DNA of 64,000 bases from Marisa cornuarietis (lineage: Eukaryota; Mollusca; Gastropoda; Architaenioglossa; Ampullariidae). Positions 38,001 through 53,732 of this stretch are shown piece after piece. The notes beneath the pieces were generated by a model, which was given only the letters and a program-made list of their open reading frames with translations, searched no databases and was not told where the DNA came from. The stretch is from positions 3,596,001 to 3,660,000 of the forward strand of contig SMMW01000522.1 in the NCBI GenBank assembly GCA_004794655.1. The letters run 5' to 3'. The position numbers and the translations under genes are program-made. Numbering within the stretch: the first letter of the stretch is position 1; the number at the start of each line of letters is the position of its first letter.

Positions 38001-41000
38001 ATTGCCAGAGTATTAAGAATCTGTTGAACGAGAAGGACAAGTTTGGCTGCACGCCGTTGCACTACGCGTCAAAAGAAGGTCACCTTCCAGCCCTAGATGA
38101 CCTCATCAGGTTTGGTGCTGCTCTCAGCCCAAAGAATAATGACAAGCAATCACCATTCCATTTCGCTGCTAGGTATGAATTATCGACAATAGACCTTTTT
38201 TGTAAACAAGACTATAATACACATAAGTTAATTCTGAATTTTAATAAACAAGGAATATGTTTTGTTGGATAGCGTTTTTTGCTTTCTTTTCTTTGATATT
38301 CCTCTATTAATCATACCCTAGCTCTAAGAAACTGGCATAGAGCTGAAGTATTTGAACAGATCATGTGGCATACGTCTTAGTCTATGTAATCATGTACATA
38401 TGTGACGTATGCGATCAAGGATTAATCATTAGATGAAAGTTTATTTATAACTACATTGCTTTCTGGTACTCAGGAGTATGTTTTGGTTTAATTTCCTCCT
38501 GACTTGTTGATTTGGTGTTTAGCAGTATTTTAGTTTGTGCCTGCCGTGGTACGACCGCGCTACACAGGCTTTCGACAGTTTTGCTTTCTGTCACTGAAGA
38601 ATAAAAAGTGAGTTGACGAATCAGCGATATACTTCGTATTTTACTGAACGACAATGTATAATTATTTCAACAGTTCTCAGTCGGCAGCTAGTACTGACTC
38701 GAGTCCTAAAAAAATTAGTAGATTGATTTTATTAAAAGAATAACTGTGGTCGTGTCTATAATGTCCTATATTCTTGTTGTGACCATCAAAACCCATGATT
38801 ACAAAATAAAATATATATCACTTCAAAAAGAATGTGCAGAATAACTCTTCGATCAGTGACAACATTAAAAGTAATAAAGTAATATATATATATATATATA
38901 TATATCAACACAATTTTTATAATCTTTCAATTATTTTAATATTTTTTTAGAATTGTTTTCCTGATATACAGCGAAGTGTAAAACTTTCTTATTGTTTAAA
39001 TAGTCTCAGCATGAACGTTTTGGGATGTTTAAATTGATGAAATAAGCCATTTACATCTGCACTCACAGAAATTTTACGCCTTTTAAACTGAAACAGTTAT
39101 GCTTGTCGCTTTTCAATAAATCAAAGTTTAAAAGTTTCGAGGAATAAAACAATTATTACTGCAGATGTTGTGATGGGGTTGTTCTACTTCCACAATAAAG
39201 ATTTGAAATTACTGGTTTTCCTTCGCTGAGCATGCTTTTGCATGTTTCCTTTCGAGAAATTTACTATGATTATATAGTACTGATGTCGGACACTTTGCTT
39301 AGATGGATTAGAAGCTATTTCAATGTGACGTCTGAAGGTACGCCTCCAGGTACTTTAAATAAGAACACTTCAACAATTAAAGACATTCATAACAGAGAGT
39401 AACTGACGTATTTCTGTATAATTAAAATATGCTGATGACATTGAAAAATTGAATAATAGCTAGCACGTCTCACTTTCAAGTTACGAACCATTTCCATTAC
39501 ATAAGATGATTGACCGTTCGGATATGCCGTGATATTACTATTCGAATGTTGCTGGTGGAAAATGACGCTGGGATCTTGATATCATCCTGTAAGAAGCATG
39601 ACTCCCCCCCCCCCCCGTAAGAACCAGCAAAAGTCGCCCACCATACTTGGACTGTACTTCCCTTTGTAACGTCTTCAGTGACTGACATGTCTTGGTGAAA
39701 GCGTTCCCCTTGTTCATCCCTAACATCACTTAGGGGGAACAAAATCTTTATGTGAATGAAGAAAGTGCATTTTCAGTGACGTTCAAGCTCCTACTTTCTC
39801 GTACTTGGCTAGCATCTTAGCTACCAAACCTTTATAATCATCAGATTTCTTTTTGCAAAGAAACCCAATGACAACAGTTCTAAATTAGTCAGCTTCAGTT
39901 CAAATATGGGATCTCTCAGGACATCTCTGATTTGTGGACCGTTAAAAATTCCTTCCTTTATTTTAGCATCGCTTAATTTAGGGAAATTCTGAGTTAGATA
40001 TTTGAAAGCTTGTTAATCTTTCTTCAAAGCCTTCACAAAATTCTTCATGAGACCCACCTTGATGTTATAAGGTGGTAAGTTACATTGTTCGGGTTCACAA
40101 GAGGAATTTGTTTGACATTCACATCCACTCTGAGAGGAATTTGACAACAGACATATAGACAGAAGTGGCAGGTTTAGAGTTCCCCGAGCCAGAACCGCAC
40201 GATATCCACACTCTTTTATTCCGGCGGCAATCCACATATACAGCCAAACCATGTAAGTACACGTCTTCGAGTGAAGGTTCTCATACTGCTGGCTCCCGTT
40301 CCCGGAGCGCCCGCTCTTTCTTGTTTTTTGCTTTCATGTATGCTTATATTTAATGTCATACTTGAGGTATCATGTAATGTTTGATATATTACGTAATAGT
40401 AACATTGGCAGATAAACAATTTCCTAAAAAATACTAATAAAGATATTTTGTATTTGTAGGTAATGAATAGTGCGGGTGTGTTTTTATAAGCAGAAAACAC
40501 AAGAGTTGATCTGTAAAGACTGATAAGATTAAAACCAGCAAAGAATAGAGCGTATGGGGCCTTTCCCCAGCTGAGTGTAGTTCTGCTTTCTTGGTAGATA
40601 CGGCAGATACAATACTTGTCGGAGATTGCTTGAAAGCCATCAGGGTCCCAGCATTATCAATGAGACCGACGCCGATGGGCTGACTGGCCTTCACATTGCA
40701 GCTCAGAATGGCCACACCAAGATACTTCATCTGCTGCTGCAGAAGGGGGCCGTCATCAACAGGTACAACAGACTTTGTTTGTTACGTTAAAATGACTTGT
40801 TTTCCTAAGAGTTGTGACGCTAAAGAGAAGAATGTTTGATAACTGCGTCCTAGGAATGTGTAAAGAGAATAGGAAGAACCACGCCTACAGATTAAACTGA
40901 CGTATATGTACGATATCGGTATTTATACGTGGTATTATAAGGTGTTTCAGGAAGACGGAAGCTATGCTTTAAATGTCCTTTCTAGTTGTGTTGCCATATG

Positions 41001-44000
41001 GAACACTGTTCAGTATTTAAACCGACTTTTGTTTCACAATATATGCACCATATATGTATCTACATGTCTACAGATCTGTACAGCAAATAGCTCAAATACA
41101 CCGTGTCATTTAACAGGAGAATGGTTTGTTTTATTTTACAAAATGCTCCGGTGAGTCACGAATAAAGCCAAATCTTAAAGTAACAGTGTAAGTATAAGTA
41201 GCAGCATTAAACACAGAATAGTCTACTTTTTGAGTTTCTGTAACAGATGCTTTATATCTTTTTGCCTGACTTTTAAAATAGGATACTCTATTTTTTCTAT
41301 TTAGTAATTTACTAGAGCTTATATGATCCTTCGGAATAATTGGTCTACTCAGTATTAAAAACTGTTTCATATTTAGTACTCTTACCCTAAGGTGTCAACC
41401 AGTGCAGAAGAACATCAACAATTATATTTGAAGCGTTTGATCCCGTGTTCAAATGATTGTCATTGCGGTACTTTTACAGGTGCATGGCAAACTATGCACC
41501 CTTTCTCGAGACTTTGAGGATATCTCTCAAGGCTTCTCCTTAGAGTAATGTCAGTGGAACTTTAAAAAGAATTTAAATATGTAGTGGTATGTATTACCAT
41601 AAAGCTCCAGCAGAGGTTGGGAACGTAGGTATTACCATAAAGCTCCAGCAGAGGTTGGGAATGATAACACAGATGTAAATGCTCGTTCCTAAAGGTAGTC
41701 ATCTTGAATATTCGATTACTTTAAATTAGAATTTGGTCTTCAGTGATAATAGTCCAAAACCCGACTAAAATATGCATTACTAACACCAAGAATTGTTTCG
41801 ATACAAAAGATTTTAATTGCACCCTCTCAATATATATATATATAGATAGAGAGAGAGAAGGTAAGAAAGGAAGGTAAAGCATGAACGAATACTTGATCTC
41901 CACTTTTTAAAAATCCACTATTTAATAAATGCTATTACATGCTGGGAAGAAAATATGACTAGCTACATAATGAGAAACATCTATCAGTTTTGCAAAAGTA
42001 ATGATCTGGACGTTTTACAGAGACAACGACGACAACACACCTTTGCATTACGCTGCAGCACATGGATGGACGCGATGCCTGCGCATCCTGCAAGATGTCA
42101 ACACCAATTTACTGGACGTCCCCAACCAACATGGCGTAAGTGTATTAGCCAACATAGAGCTGTGACATTCCTATTGCTTGTATAATATCAAACCATCTTT
42201 CATTTATCGTTTACTATTTAGCTTGTTTTTTATTACAAGCTTTGTCGCTAATTTGGTAGTCTTACTAATACATTATACTACCTATGTACGTGCTCGTGAC
42301 ACCCACATATCACATTTCAACTGAGTAGCAAAGACCCACGTATAAAAGGGGATTATTAAAGGGCAACACAAGCACTCAGAAAAATCGCTGAAAATAGAGT
42401 ATAAAGTATCAAAGCATATTGAGGTGGTATTTTATGACAAGAAGACACGATAAATATTATATAAATGTTTTTTCTTAGTCATACTTGGATTTGTCTAGAA
42501 AGCAGGAAGTCACGAAAGGGTAGTATTCATAAAAATAGGGTCGTCTGCATGAGCTGAATTCGAAGAGGAAAGATGCCATTCTCGATAAAAGAAAACAGAT
42601 CAGCACACGATGTGCTGTTATTGAAAGTTCTCTTCGACACTCGGAGTTGGGCTCATTGTAATTTCCGAAAGACACTGGTTACAAACGCCAGTGGGTTAAT
42701 ATTGTTCAGAGATCAGTATATACCATATCACACTTAAGAATTTGCTCAAAACGTTTCAGAAGCGATTTTTATCCAGCCACTTATACAGTAGAAGCAATTC
42801 TTAGACTCTCCATAAAACGAAGAGGTTTTATCCTATAGCAGTGCCACTTTACAAAAGCTGTTAAAGCCAAAACGATTGCTGGTAAAAAGCTTAAATGAAG
42901 ATCAAGCACTAGATATGCAACGTCGACTCTTTCTCTACCGTCTGGTCTACAAATAACATCGTGACACAGTCACAAACACATAATAAGTCATATCCTTATC
43001 CAGCACAATGCTAAAAACAACTGACGGTGTCAGGGCACCATTGATGTGACAAACCTATGATTAACTTAAACGAGACCACGTGCGAGTAACCAAACAGTAA
43101 ATTTTGCATGCAGCTAAATAAAGAAGAAATGTGTTTTACATCGATAAATATGTATCAAATTTTTATAATATTATATTATGATACTTTAATGGTAAAAAAA
43201 TCATTATAAGCAGTCAGTTGTAACTAAAAAATTAAAATGCACAGCTGAAGCTAGCTATCTAACAAATAAAAAAATTACAGTAGTTTATCTTAGACAAACG
43301 CACATTTGAAATATGTTTATAATTTATTAACTATAATACACATGGACAAATTAACTCGAATTAGTAACAAAGAATCAATAATAATACAACTGCGCTGCAG
43401 TGGATTGACTCCTATCTTGCCAATAGATCTCAGAGAGTGATTGTCGGCTCTGCGAGCTCTGAGGCAGTTCCTCTGGTGTGTGGCGTGCCACAGGGATTGG
43501 TTCTGGGTCCTTTAATATTTTCTGTATACACTTCACAGCTTGGACGTGTAATTGAATGTTTTCAGATGGCACGTCAGTTCTTTGCTGACGATACACAGAT
43601 TCTTAACAATTTTTCCCCAGACCCAGCAGTGGCTAGGATTGCGCTTCAACAACTTGAGTCTTGTGTTGCGGTGAAGGCCTGGATGACCAGGAATCATCTT
43701 AAAACTCAACGATGACAAGACAGAAGCGTTACTGGCGGCCCCAGGGCCAGACGGGAGCAGATCGGCATTAGTGCTCTGCAGGTCGGTGATGCCTCCATAG
43801 CCTGCTGACTGTTTCCGGGACCTAGGGCTCTTTATTGATCCAGAGCTCTCCATGTGTAACCATGTTAGTTCTGTTGTGTCAGAAAGCTACTACTTTTTGA
43901 GGACTTCAGGCAGAATATGCCCCATGCTGACTCAGGCTGCTGCCAACTCACTTGCTCTGGCTACTATTATATCGAGATTAGACTACTGTAACAGTGCATT

Positions 44001-47000
44001 GTGAGATATACACAGCCGCCAGGATTGTCACCCATGCAAAGTCGTCCATTGTGCATACTGGAGCCAGGGCCTTCAAAACGCTGCGCCTAAGCTGTGGAAT
44101 GCTCTGCCATCGTCACTGTTCACCATCACCTCAGCAACCACGTTTCTGAAAAGACTTAAGACCCATTTATTTACTTAAGACGACTTCAACAACCAAGCAC
44201 CACTTCTTTCTTAATTTGTTTTTACTTTCCTGTTGTTTTATTTTTTTCTTCTGTTTTTGCTGTGCATTGAGCATTCTTCTGAATGGATAGGCGCGTTATA
44301 ATAAATGGACATCGTCATCCTCATGCAACCTAAAATGCAATGTCCATGATTGCTGCCAATTAAATGCTGATCTGGAGGAGACTCACTAATCAGTCTGGGG
44401 AGCGAACTCGGTTTAGACCTTTTTATTGTAATTTTTTAAAATTTCGGTCAAAGCTTCTAACTAAAGTTTAGATCTGTAGGGCTGTATTCTAAAACCAGCT
44501 GTTTCATTTTCTGGGCAAAAAATTAGCGTCTTGAACAAGACAGCCTGAGTAATGTTCCTTCATTTGGCTTGAAGACATGCATAGATTTACTGAACTGAGC
44601 CACACGTTTTTACAAATACTGTTTGGGTGAAACTGAGCTCTCCAGTATAGGAGAGTAATTTTCTTCTGCTTTCCCAATGGCAGGGGAGAATGCTGATATT
44701 TGAAGTCTTATATTTTGAAAATTAGCATAATTGTGCTCTTATATTTTGGAAATTATTATTTTAAAATGAACTTAACCCGATCATGAAGAAAGAAATGTTG
44801 CACTCGTGTTGCACTTTAAGCTTTTGCTGAGTTGTTAAGTCGTCTGTTACCGACCGTTTTACACGAGGCTAAAACTTCAGTAAGGCTTGTGTTACCTTCA
44901 CATCCACACACTTTATTATAAATGCGACTTTAAAGCTTATGAAATGGCTACACATTGTTAATAATTACTTTAATTGTTTACATAGTTAGAGCGGTGCATC
45001 TATCTCGCTGGTGGGTCACTGAATTGCACTTCAATGCTAAAATGAAACAATTCGTGGATTTCAATCTTCTTTGTCTGTAGGTTGTGTGCATGTGTGTGTA
45101 CAGCTATGAGAATACAATATAACAAATAAAGGAGAGTACACACATGAGCGTATGCACGCGCACACTTGCAGCCAAACTCACAGAGAGAGGCACGTAAATG
45201 TAAGTTCATAACATACCAACGAGCATACTGACACACAGAAAGAAAGTCTGCCTACAACCATTTATTTAAAACAGCTTCCTAATATATATTTTACAACTTT
45301 CTGGAACAAAACTGGGCAAAAGTCTTACAACCCTACTTTTGATGTTTACTCCATAATTCTTGGAGTTTGTGCCTGTCACTGAGTCCCAGGTAAGGGAGAT
45401 CATCATACACTCTCTAAAATCCTGCTCTCTCCACCCGATTCCAATTCACCTCCTCCACGATTGCGTTGACGTGATGATTCCAGTTATCAGTCGCGATATT
45501 AATCACTCCTTTTCGACTGGTGCTGTACCCTTATGGTGTAAGTATACTGTCGGTACCTCCTACCCTTCTAAAAAAACAGCGCCGACCCTAATAACTTCAT
45601 CACCCACGGTAATAAGCCAAGTGTAATATTCTATACGTTGTTTTCTGTTAAGGATACTGCCCTTCACTTAGCAGCAAAGAATGGTCGAGTGTCTGCCGTC
45701 AAGCTGCTTCTGACACTCGGATCGACTGTGAAGAAAAATAAAGAGGAAAAAACTTTCTTTGACTACGTCATTGAATCAAAAGAGAGCGACGTTGCTACAG
45801 CAGTTGTTCAACACGACAGGTTAGTTTCATTGGTTATATCTTTGATAATGCAGATAAAAAAAATGTTGTTCGAAGAAGTAACATAGTAAGAAGGAAATAT
45901 AATCAATGAAAATGATCAGTGTAAACGCTTGCATTGCAAAAATACTATACTATGCAAGTTTGTTCCCAGTATATGAAGGCGTGTTAGAAGGCCTAGCAGG
46001 AGAACAAGATGGCTTCACACCAGGCAAAAGCACAGTTAAGCAAATATTCAACAGTCGCATACCAATAGAAAACCATACACAATACCAGATGAATCTCTAC
46101 CACAATTTCATTGACCTCAAAAAGGCGTGTGATAGAGTCTGGCACGAGGGGTTGTGGCATGTGATAAAAAAAAATCAACATCGACGAGGGACTCTTTCAA
46201 GTCATCCAAGCGCTATACGAGAGCTAAATGAGCGCATTGCTACTCAAAACACAGCTGGAAAAACATCCTTCAGCTCTTCAACGTCACAGACGCTCACAGC
46301 ACACATGCAAACAATACTGTGTCCATATGTGTTCTTTCACTCAGCCAAAGACAAAGATCTGATCATGGGCTTCCCGTTACGTTTATCCGAGGCCACAAAT
46401 ATTTACTTTTTTCTTTTTTTTCTTTTTTTTTTTTTTTGCTTGAGCTTTGAACTTCACAATTATGTATGTTGTATATTGTGTATGCTGTAGAGTGAGCCGT
46501 TCTGTTATATGCGAGTATGGGTGAATGGTTGTTGATGATATAGTCTATTCATGATTTATGTAAAGCGCTCTAACCAAATCTTTGGAAAGAAGCTATATTA
46601 ATCTTTATTATTATTATTATTATTATTATTGGCAGACATTTGTGCTGTAGAATGTTTTCTTCTTAAGCAGTTTATTTGAGAGATCATTGCAGTGTGTCAA
46701 TAGAGTAAATGTTTCTCTGGTTTTTACATATTTGTCTCTCGTTTAAATGTATGTGATGTCATTAGAAATAGTCTTGTCACATTGACAGAAAACTTTCGCC
46801 TTTTAAAGATGTGAGAAAGATGAAAATGGATGAAAATAAAAATACATCAAATAACGCTTCCCGTCACTTAATTAATAAAATGAATCTTTGTTATTAGGTG
46901 GGAAGAAATTCTGTTGGCTGGTTCGACTCAGTATGGGTGTCCTTTCCTCGGACTGATTGAACACATGCCGTCGACCTGCGTGGTACAGGACGACTGTCTT

Positions 47001-47400
47001 TCTTAATCCCAAGTTTTTTTTAAAGCTTTTGTAAAATTTAATATTTTATTCACATTAGTGATATTGGTAAAACAAAACTACTTAACTTACGTGATACTGA
47101 TGATGTGAAAGCCTGTACTTTATGTTATAGTGTTTCATATTGCTGTATTGTCCAAGAAACAATATTTTGGATATTAAGGTAATTTGATACCATTTTTCCC
47201 TAGCTTGTCTTGGACAAATGCCAGACATTCTCTGAACATGATAAACGAAGTCCTGATTACTATGTAAGTATCTATTTATATGTGTTGTAGAAGCATTTAC
47301 AGCTATTTAAAACTAGCTTTAAAAAGCCGTTCAGTCAAATAGTGGGTTTATTTTCGATAAACAAAGATTACTGAACCTTTGCTCTGCGACCATTTTTTAA

Positions 47401-47474
<74 letters not shown>

Positions 47475-49102
47475 CAAGCTCACGGTGCTTTACAAATGAT
47501 ATTAATTATGACAACAGTAATAATCATAATAGTGAGAAATTTAATGTTTGATGGCTCAGGAGCCATTTCTTGCTTGAACAGAATTTCTGGCAGATGAGAC
47601 GCTGGATGTGACACTCGCAGTCGCCTGCAAATAGGAGCTCCAATACACATTTTGAATTATATTTGTGCATCCTATGAGGCGGCAAAGATTGAAGATACTA
47701 CCATTAGTGCGGAATTTCATGTAGATACATTATGACACCTTCCTGAAGAGTGTGGGCGCACGGACATTATTTTTTCTGACGCCATTATCGATAGGAAATG
47801 ACATTCACCTAAGCATTCCATCTCGGATAAGCTCTTCCTTAGACGGTAACTACGTACCGTTTCGAAGACTTTGGTTCGATCTATGAATACGCCATAGAGC
47901 TTATGTTCTTCTTTCTGTAATTTTCCTGGATCTGCCGAAAAATGATCATATCCACAGTTCCGACAGGGCTATCCACTTTCCCTCTTACACATAGATGTGT
48001 ATACCTAGGGGGCCAAACAATACCCGTGTCTCTTTGTTTGGTCCATAGCTCCATACACAGGAGCTCCCTCCCAGTCTTTTGTTACGGTTTTCTTGTTCTA
48101 ACCTAGTCTTCCACCTGATCTCGTTGTTATCTCGCTTGTAATCCAATAAAAAGAACGATTAGAAAGGGTTAATCTTTACTTTTAAAATATTAAATTTGCA
48201 TATCTTAAAAACATAGTTTGGTTATAGTGTGATATTAATACAAAACCAGCAGCAGTCCTTTATCCCATCTGTGTCATGTTTTTAAAACAAATATGTTACT
48301 ATTTCGCTGCAGTAAGCCACGCATGTCAATTATTGAGTCGATTAAGCTTGGTTCAAATGAAGTGGTAGATCCAAAGTGGAGAAAGAAATTACAGAAGAGA
48401 TATAACTGTGGTAACGCATTATCTTTTGCAGTATTATGTGAAACAAATTTTGCTCCCTTCGTAACAGCACTTTAAACAATTGATAACTTTGTTTATAAAT
48501 GGGCATAAAATCAGCTAAAATCTCTTAGCACGGCAACGTTTTTTGCTAAATAACATGCACTAAAAAAAGTTGGATTTTCAAAAAATTCCTGCTGTTGTGG
48601 TTGCAGAAACTTTTGTTGATCTTCTAGGACATTACTTGCTTCAATGTGCGCACATCTTGCATTACTGCATATTAAGTGTGGGGTGGCGCAAATGGGGCCG
48701 GGGGACTTCGTATATTAATAACACGAACGCATGTCTATTTTGGATGGGCACGAGATCGCATATGTGGAAATTTATCGATATATTAATCGATACTTGTGAT
48801 TTAACAATAGAATTCTGAATAGACATATTGTGTGAACAGATCCAAAAACACTACGAAGGCAGAATCTCTTTTAACAAAATACATTTCTTGACTAAACAAA
48901 GGCATGACGTCTTCCCATTTTTTCAGTAACTTAAAATTTTATTTTGTTTAGTCGTTAATTATAAATTAACTACTGTATGTCTTCTTTTTTAGTGTGTTGA
49001 GCTTTCGGTGATAACTTTAAAAGTAGATAGTATAAAGTATGAATACGTTATTTAAGAAACGTGAGCATGCAGAATTCCGTGGAGGTAATCATTATTCCAA
49101 AA

Positions 49103-49151
<49 letters not shown>

Positions 49152-52100
49152 TCCCGATATCAGGATGTCACGATATTTTTCTGAATGTTTTCTGCGCTCT
49201 AGAGCTCTCTTTCTCTCTCTCTGTGCGCGCGCGGTTGCGTACAAAGAATTGTTACTTTTGACTGAGGATTATTTTCTGGAACACGAAATTTAATATACTC
49301 CGCATTATCTAGTTGTGTATCCTTGTAAAATCATTGGGTTTTTTTTATCTTGTACTAGACTGAGTACAATTTCAAGTTCATAGGAGGTTCTACAAAGCAC
49401 ACGGAACAAATGAAGATCAATGGAAATGTCAAACCAATGTTGTCGTTAAAAGTGAGTGTACTTCTTTCTCTCTGCTCATATCTATTAACCCTTTTCAAAA
49501 TCGTCATTCGCATTATCGAACCGTCATTATTTCTAGCACGAGCATCGTCGTCGTCGTCGTCGTCGTCGTCGTCGGCAGTATTCTTATCAGAAAGAGAAGA
49601 CTGCTCTGCGAAAACGCTGCAAAAGGTTTTGTTTAGTTATTAAGGGGAGTTGCAACTGTCCCCCTTAAGCATCAAGTCTTTTTATTTTTATGAATTATTT
49701 GATTTCTTAAGGTATTACACTGGTCTGCATTTTATCTATAATAAAATATTTTATTGCATTGTTATGCCTTATGTATAAAAACGAGCAAAACAAACGAATT
49801 ATTTTGCAGGCTATGGTCCGCCATGGACGTGTAGACTGCCTCTCGCATCCTGTTTGCGCTAGTCTTCTCAAGCTCAAATGGTAATTTACTAGAGTTATCT
49901 ATAATTTCAACATTAACAATTGCGAACAATAATATTTGACATGATATCATCGGTCTGTCTCTAAGTTCACAGTTTACTATCTTCATGCATTATACATCTA
50001 TGTAACTGTTGACGTCAATAATTGTAAATATATATGTGTATACTAATACTATATCACGTTTTATGCCACTTTCATTGTATAAAGGCACATCTGTAGGTAG
50101 CCAATTACACGTCTTACTGTTGTAACCAACATTACTGTCCCTGGCTACACAGGAGTGGACTAGTTGCACAGGAACAAAACAAAGATGGTATTGCCCGCAC
50201 AACTGTAGATTTTTATTTCAGAACTTCATTCAGCGGATGGCCTGTCTTCTCATCCACGTGTGTTTATGTGTACGCTTGCGACGGCCGTGTGTGTAGGTGG
50301 GTACGCATGAATATACGCACATGCGTGTGTGCGTGCGCGTGCATGATTGTCCTACTGGTGCGTGTACAATCTCCATCCTGCACTGCCTGGTCGCTACCTT
50401 CTCAAATGGGTCTGGTGACTTTAAGTGTAATAACACGGACGTATATCGTTCGTCGTTACAATAGGCCAAGCAGGTAATAACGGCAGGCCTGACGAGAGGG
50501 GGGGACAGGGGGGTCTGGTGTACCCGGGCCCGCGGCTGTGAAGGGGGCCCGGCCTTGGTTAGTGCATTTTTTTCTTCTTTTTGTCCTTTTGTTTTTCTTT
50601 TAAAGAAAGGTCTGAGGACAGAACACCCAAGCATTACACATGCAGACGTTGAGTTTCAAGTCTGTAGTATACAAATTCGGGGTAGACGGGCCTGTCGTGA
50701 GAAGTGTAGTCAGTGGTATCATATTCTCGCTGGACAAGCCTGGAGGCGGAAGGCCGCTGGACACTGAAGATTTTATCGCGTGTGAACCGTCTAGAAGAAC
50801 GTTCGTGCATTGAGATTGCTGGTTACATGTGGCACTACAGGGTGGGGGGGGGGGCCTGCAAGCAAAGCGGAATTCACAGTGGAGGCAGGTATGTTACTGA
50901 TGTGTGGGCACTCTGTGAACCGAGAGGATGGAGGCCCGCCCCCTGCTTTTTTTCGTAGTTATTAAACAACACTGAGATTTTCTTTAACCGTTTCTCCTTC
51001 AACAAACAAACACATACATTAGTCTACACAGTAGATCTTTGATACAATGAGACTATATTATCCTGTAATACTATCGCAGCCAGCAAAACAGAACACATTA
51101 TTGCAAAAACATTTTAAAAACTGCTGTCCCGCAAATAGGCTGATAAATCGATCACGGTGGTGTCACTGGAAGTTTGGAGCTGGAGGAGGATAATAAAGAG
51201 GAGGTTAGCATGAGAAAGATAATTTAAGTTTAGAGAAGGTGTTCGTGGGGTAGGTTTATGGGAGGTAGGAGGAAAGTTATGTCACCGGAAAGGGGACTTA
51301 CGGCGATCGTCCTGCAATCACACATCGGCCGGCTGGTCATTACCTTTCCTTCCAGTCTCCGACCTTCTTTTGCTCTTTGCCGATGAAGCTCCCGGTAAAA
51401 AGAAGGTAACATATCTACCCACCATCCGCCCCCCAAGGCCACCTCGGAATCTTTCTTATCGTGCGCTAGTTGTTGTCAAGCTGTCACTAATGGTCCTTTA
51501 TATTGAGTTTTGCGGTGGCTGCGACATTTGTTTTTCAAATTATCACATTCTTATATTTGAAAGTCGTTTTTAAGGAGCTTCGTGCAACTTATATTTGTTT
51601 CACGATGAAGAAGGGAGGAAAAGAAAAGTTTACAGATGTGCTATGACATAAGTGTTAGTTTGTCTACGTTTTCGTTAAATTGCTCCTTGTCTTGACACCC
51701 ACAATCAAGTTAGAGGCAAATTATGTTGGCCCTGTTTTTAGTTTAGAGGCCAGTGACTAAGATGACAACAAGTTCCACCCATGCTGGCCATCAGCCATGG
51801 GCCAGAATGCATTCTTGCTGACAACACAAGAGGGAAAGGGGGGGGGATAGTCTCGATAGACTCGACGGGATGGAATTTCATGGGAATTAAATGGTCGAGG
51901 TTTGGAGCAATTGGAGGTGCAGACTGACATTTTTATGAGATAGAGAAGTCAGCAGTAAAGTCGCCGTGTGTTTGACCTTCCCTTTCAATCGGCCGGAGTC
52001 CTTGGACCAAAGAAAGCTTGGACAGTTGGACCTTAGAGAAAGCTAGATATACACTTAGTCTAACATCTTTTCACACTCTCCTGCCTGTCGCACACTGTCT

Positions 52101-53675
52101 TCTAGACTCGAAAAGCCGAGATACGCTGCACTTTGTTTGTTTGATGAGTACAGTCATTTTTTATGCTTTTTAAAAAGACAACAGATGCGCTCTGCTGTTC
52201 GTAGCAGCAAACACTTTTTTTTAATGAGGGTATTAACGAATCTGTCGAGCTTTTGACATCGCTGTTGACCTAACAGGCCTTCATTACTCTGGATATGTTT
52301 TCTATGGAGTGGGGTACTACACGTTTGATCCTTTAACATCATTTTTCCTCATTTACTATAACCACTCACGTGTAGACAATTTTATGTCAAGTAGTGATGT
52401 AGATAATAATTCACTTGTCCTAATGTTTGCAATCTATATTTCGTTGATAATCGAATTGTAAACATATTATTATATACTGGGAAAATAATTAGGAGATAAT
52501 CTACCCGCCATGCGTCCACAAAAGCCAACTTGCAATCTTTCTTATCGTGCGCTAATTGTATTCAAGGAAGGTGTCACACATGCTGCTGTAAATAGAGTTT
52601 TACGGTGGCTGCGACATTTGTTCTTCGAATAATTACATGCTTGTATTTGAATGTCGTTTTTAAGGAGCTCCGTGTAATGTATACTTGTTTCACGATTAAG
52701 AAGGGATAAGGAGGAAAAGTTTATAGATGTGTTATGACAGCTTCGTTTGTCTAGGTTTTAATTAAACAGCTCGTTTTCTTGACGCACACAAACCAGATAC
52801 AGGCAGATTATGTTGGCCCTATTTTGGTTTATAGACCAGTGACTGTGATGACAGCAACTTCCACCCATGGGCCCGAATGTATTGTTGCTGCCCACCTGAG
52901 AGGAAGGAAGGGGGTGATAGTTTCTGGAAGATTCGACGAGATAAGATTTCGTGGGAAATAAATGGTCGGGGCTTGGAGCAACTGGAGGCAAAGACCGACA
53001 TTTTTATGAGATATTTAGACGTCCCTCCCTTTTGCTTGAGTCCTTGGACCAAAGAAAGCTTGGACGGTTGGACCTTAGAGAAAGCTATATACACTTAGTA
53101 TAACATCTTTTCACACCGCGCTCTCCTGCCTGTACTTCTAGACTCGAAAAGCCGAGATACGCTGCCCTTTGTTTTTCTGATAAGTACAGTATTTTTTGTG
53201 TATCTTTCTATGATTTTCTGTTTATTGGCAAATAGCCAAGGCAGGAACATCAGTGTCGATGAGAGTGACTACCAAGCCTCTCAAACTGACTGACAATAAT
53301 GAAGTTTTTGAGAAAAGCTCATAAATATAGCCTTACAAAGTCCTTAGTCAGCAGATAAATGACAATATTGGTGTTGCATAACTTTGTTTCTATGTACTTT
53401 TAGAATTCAGATAAAATATACTAAACGTGCATATTTTTATGTCCTTGTCACAAAACTCTGTCCTTTTGATCTACTTAAATGTTAAAATTAGTAACAGTTA
53501 CTGGCTATAAAATAGTCTTTAAAACATTTGGTTTGTCTTCTAAAACTGAACACGTATTTAAACGGATAGTGACTGACGGGGGTTGAAGTCGTAAAAAGTT
53601 GGATGTTCAAAATTTCAAAATGTTAAAGAGGCCGAAGGAGTTTCGTTCAGATATTATGTATCACATAATATCACA

Positions 53676-53732
<57 letters not shown>

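Noticed and set aside
45360..45626. Independent host gene of 88 codons
   Set aside because: It matches the pre-RT region of CR1-like LINEs and ends in decay.
47379..47597. Open frame with a long poly-Asp run
   Set aside because: It is a translation of the (GAT)n microsatellite inside TRPA intron 15.
49039..49293. Open frame with poly-Asn
   Set aside because: Produced by an AAT microsatellite; no conserved sequence on either side.
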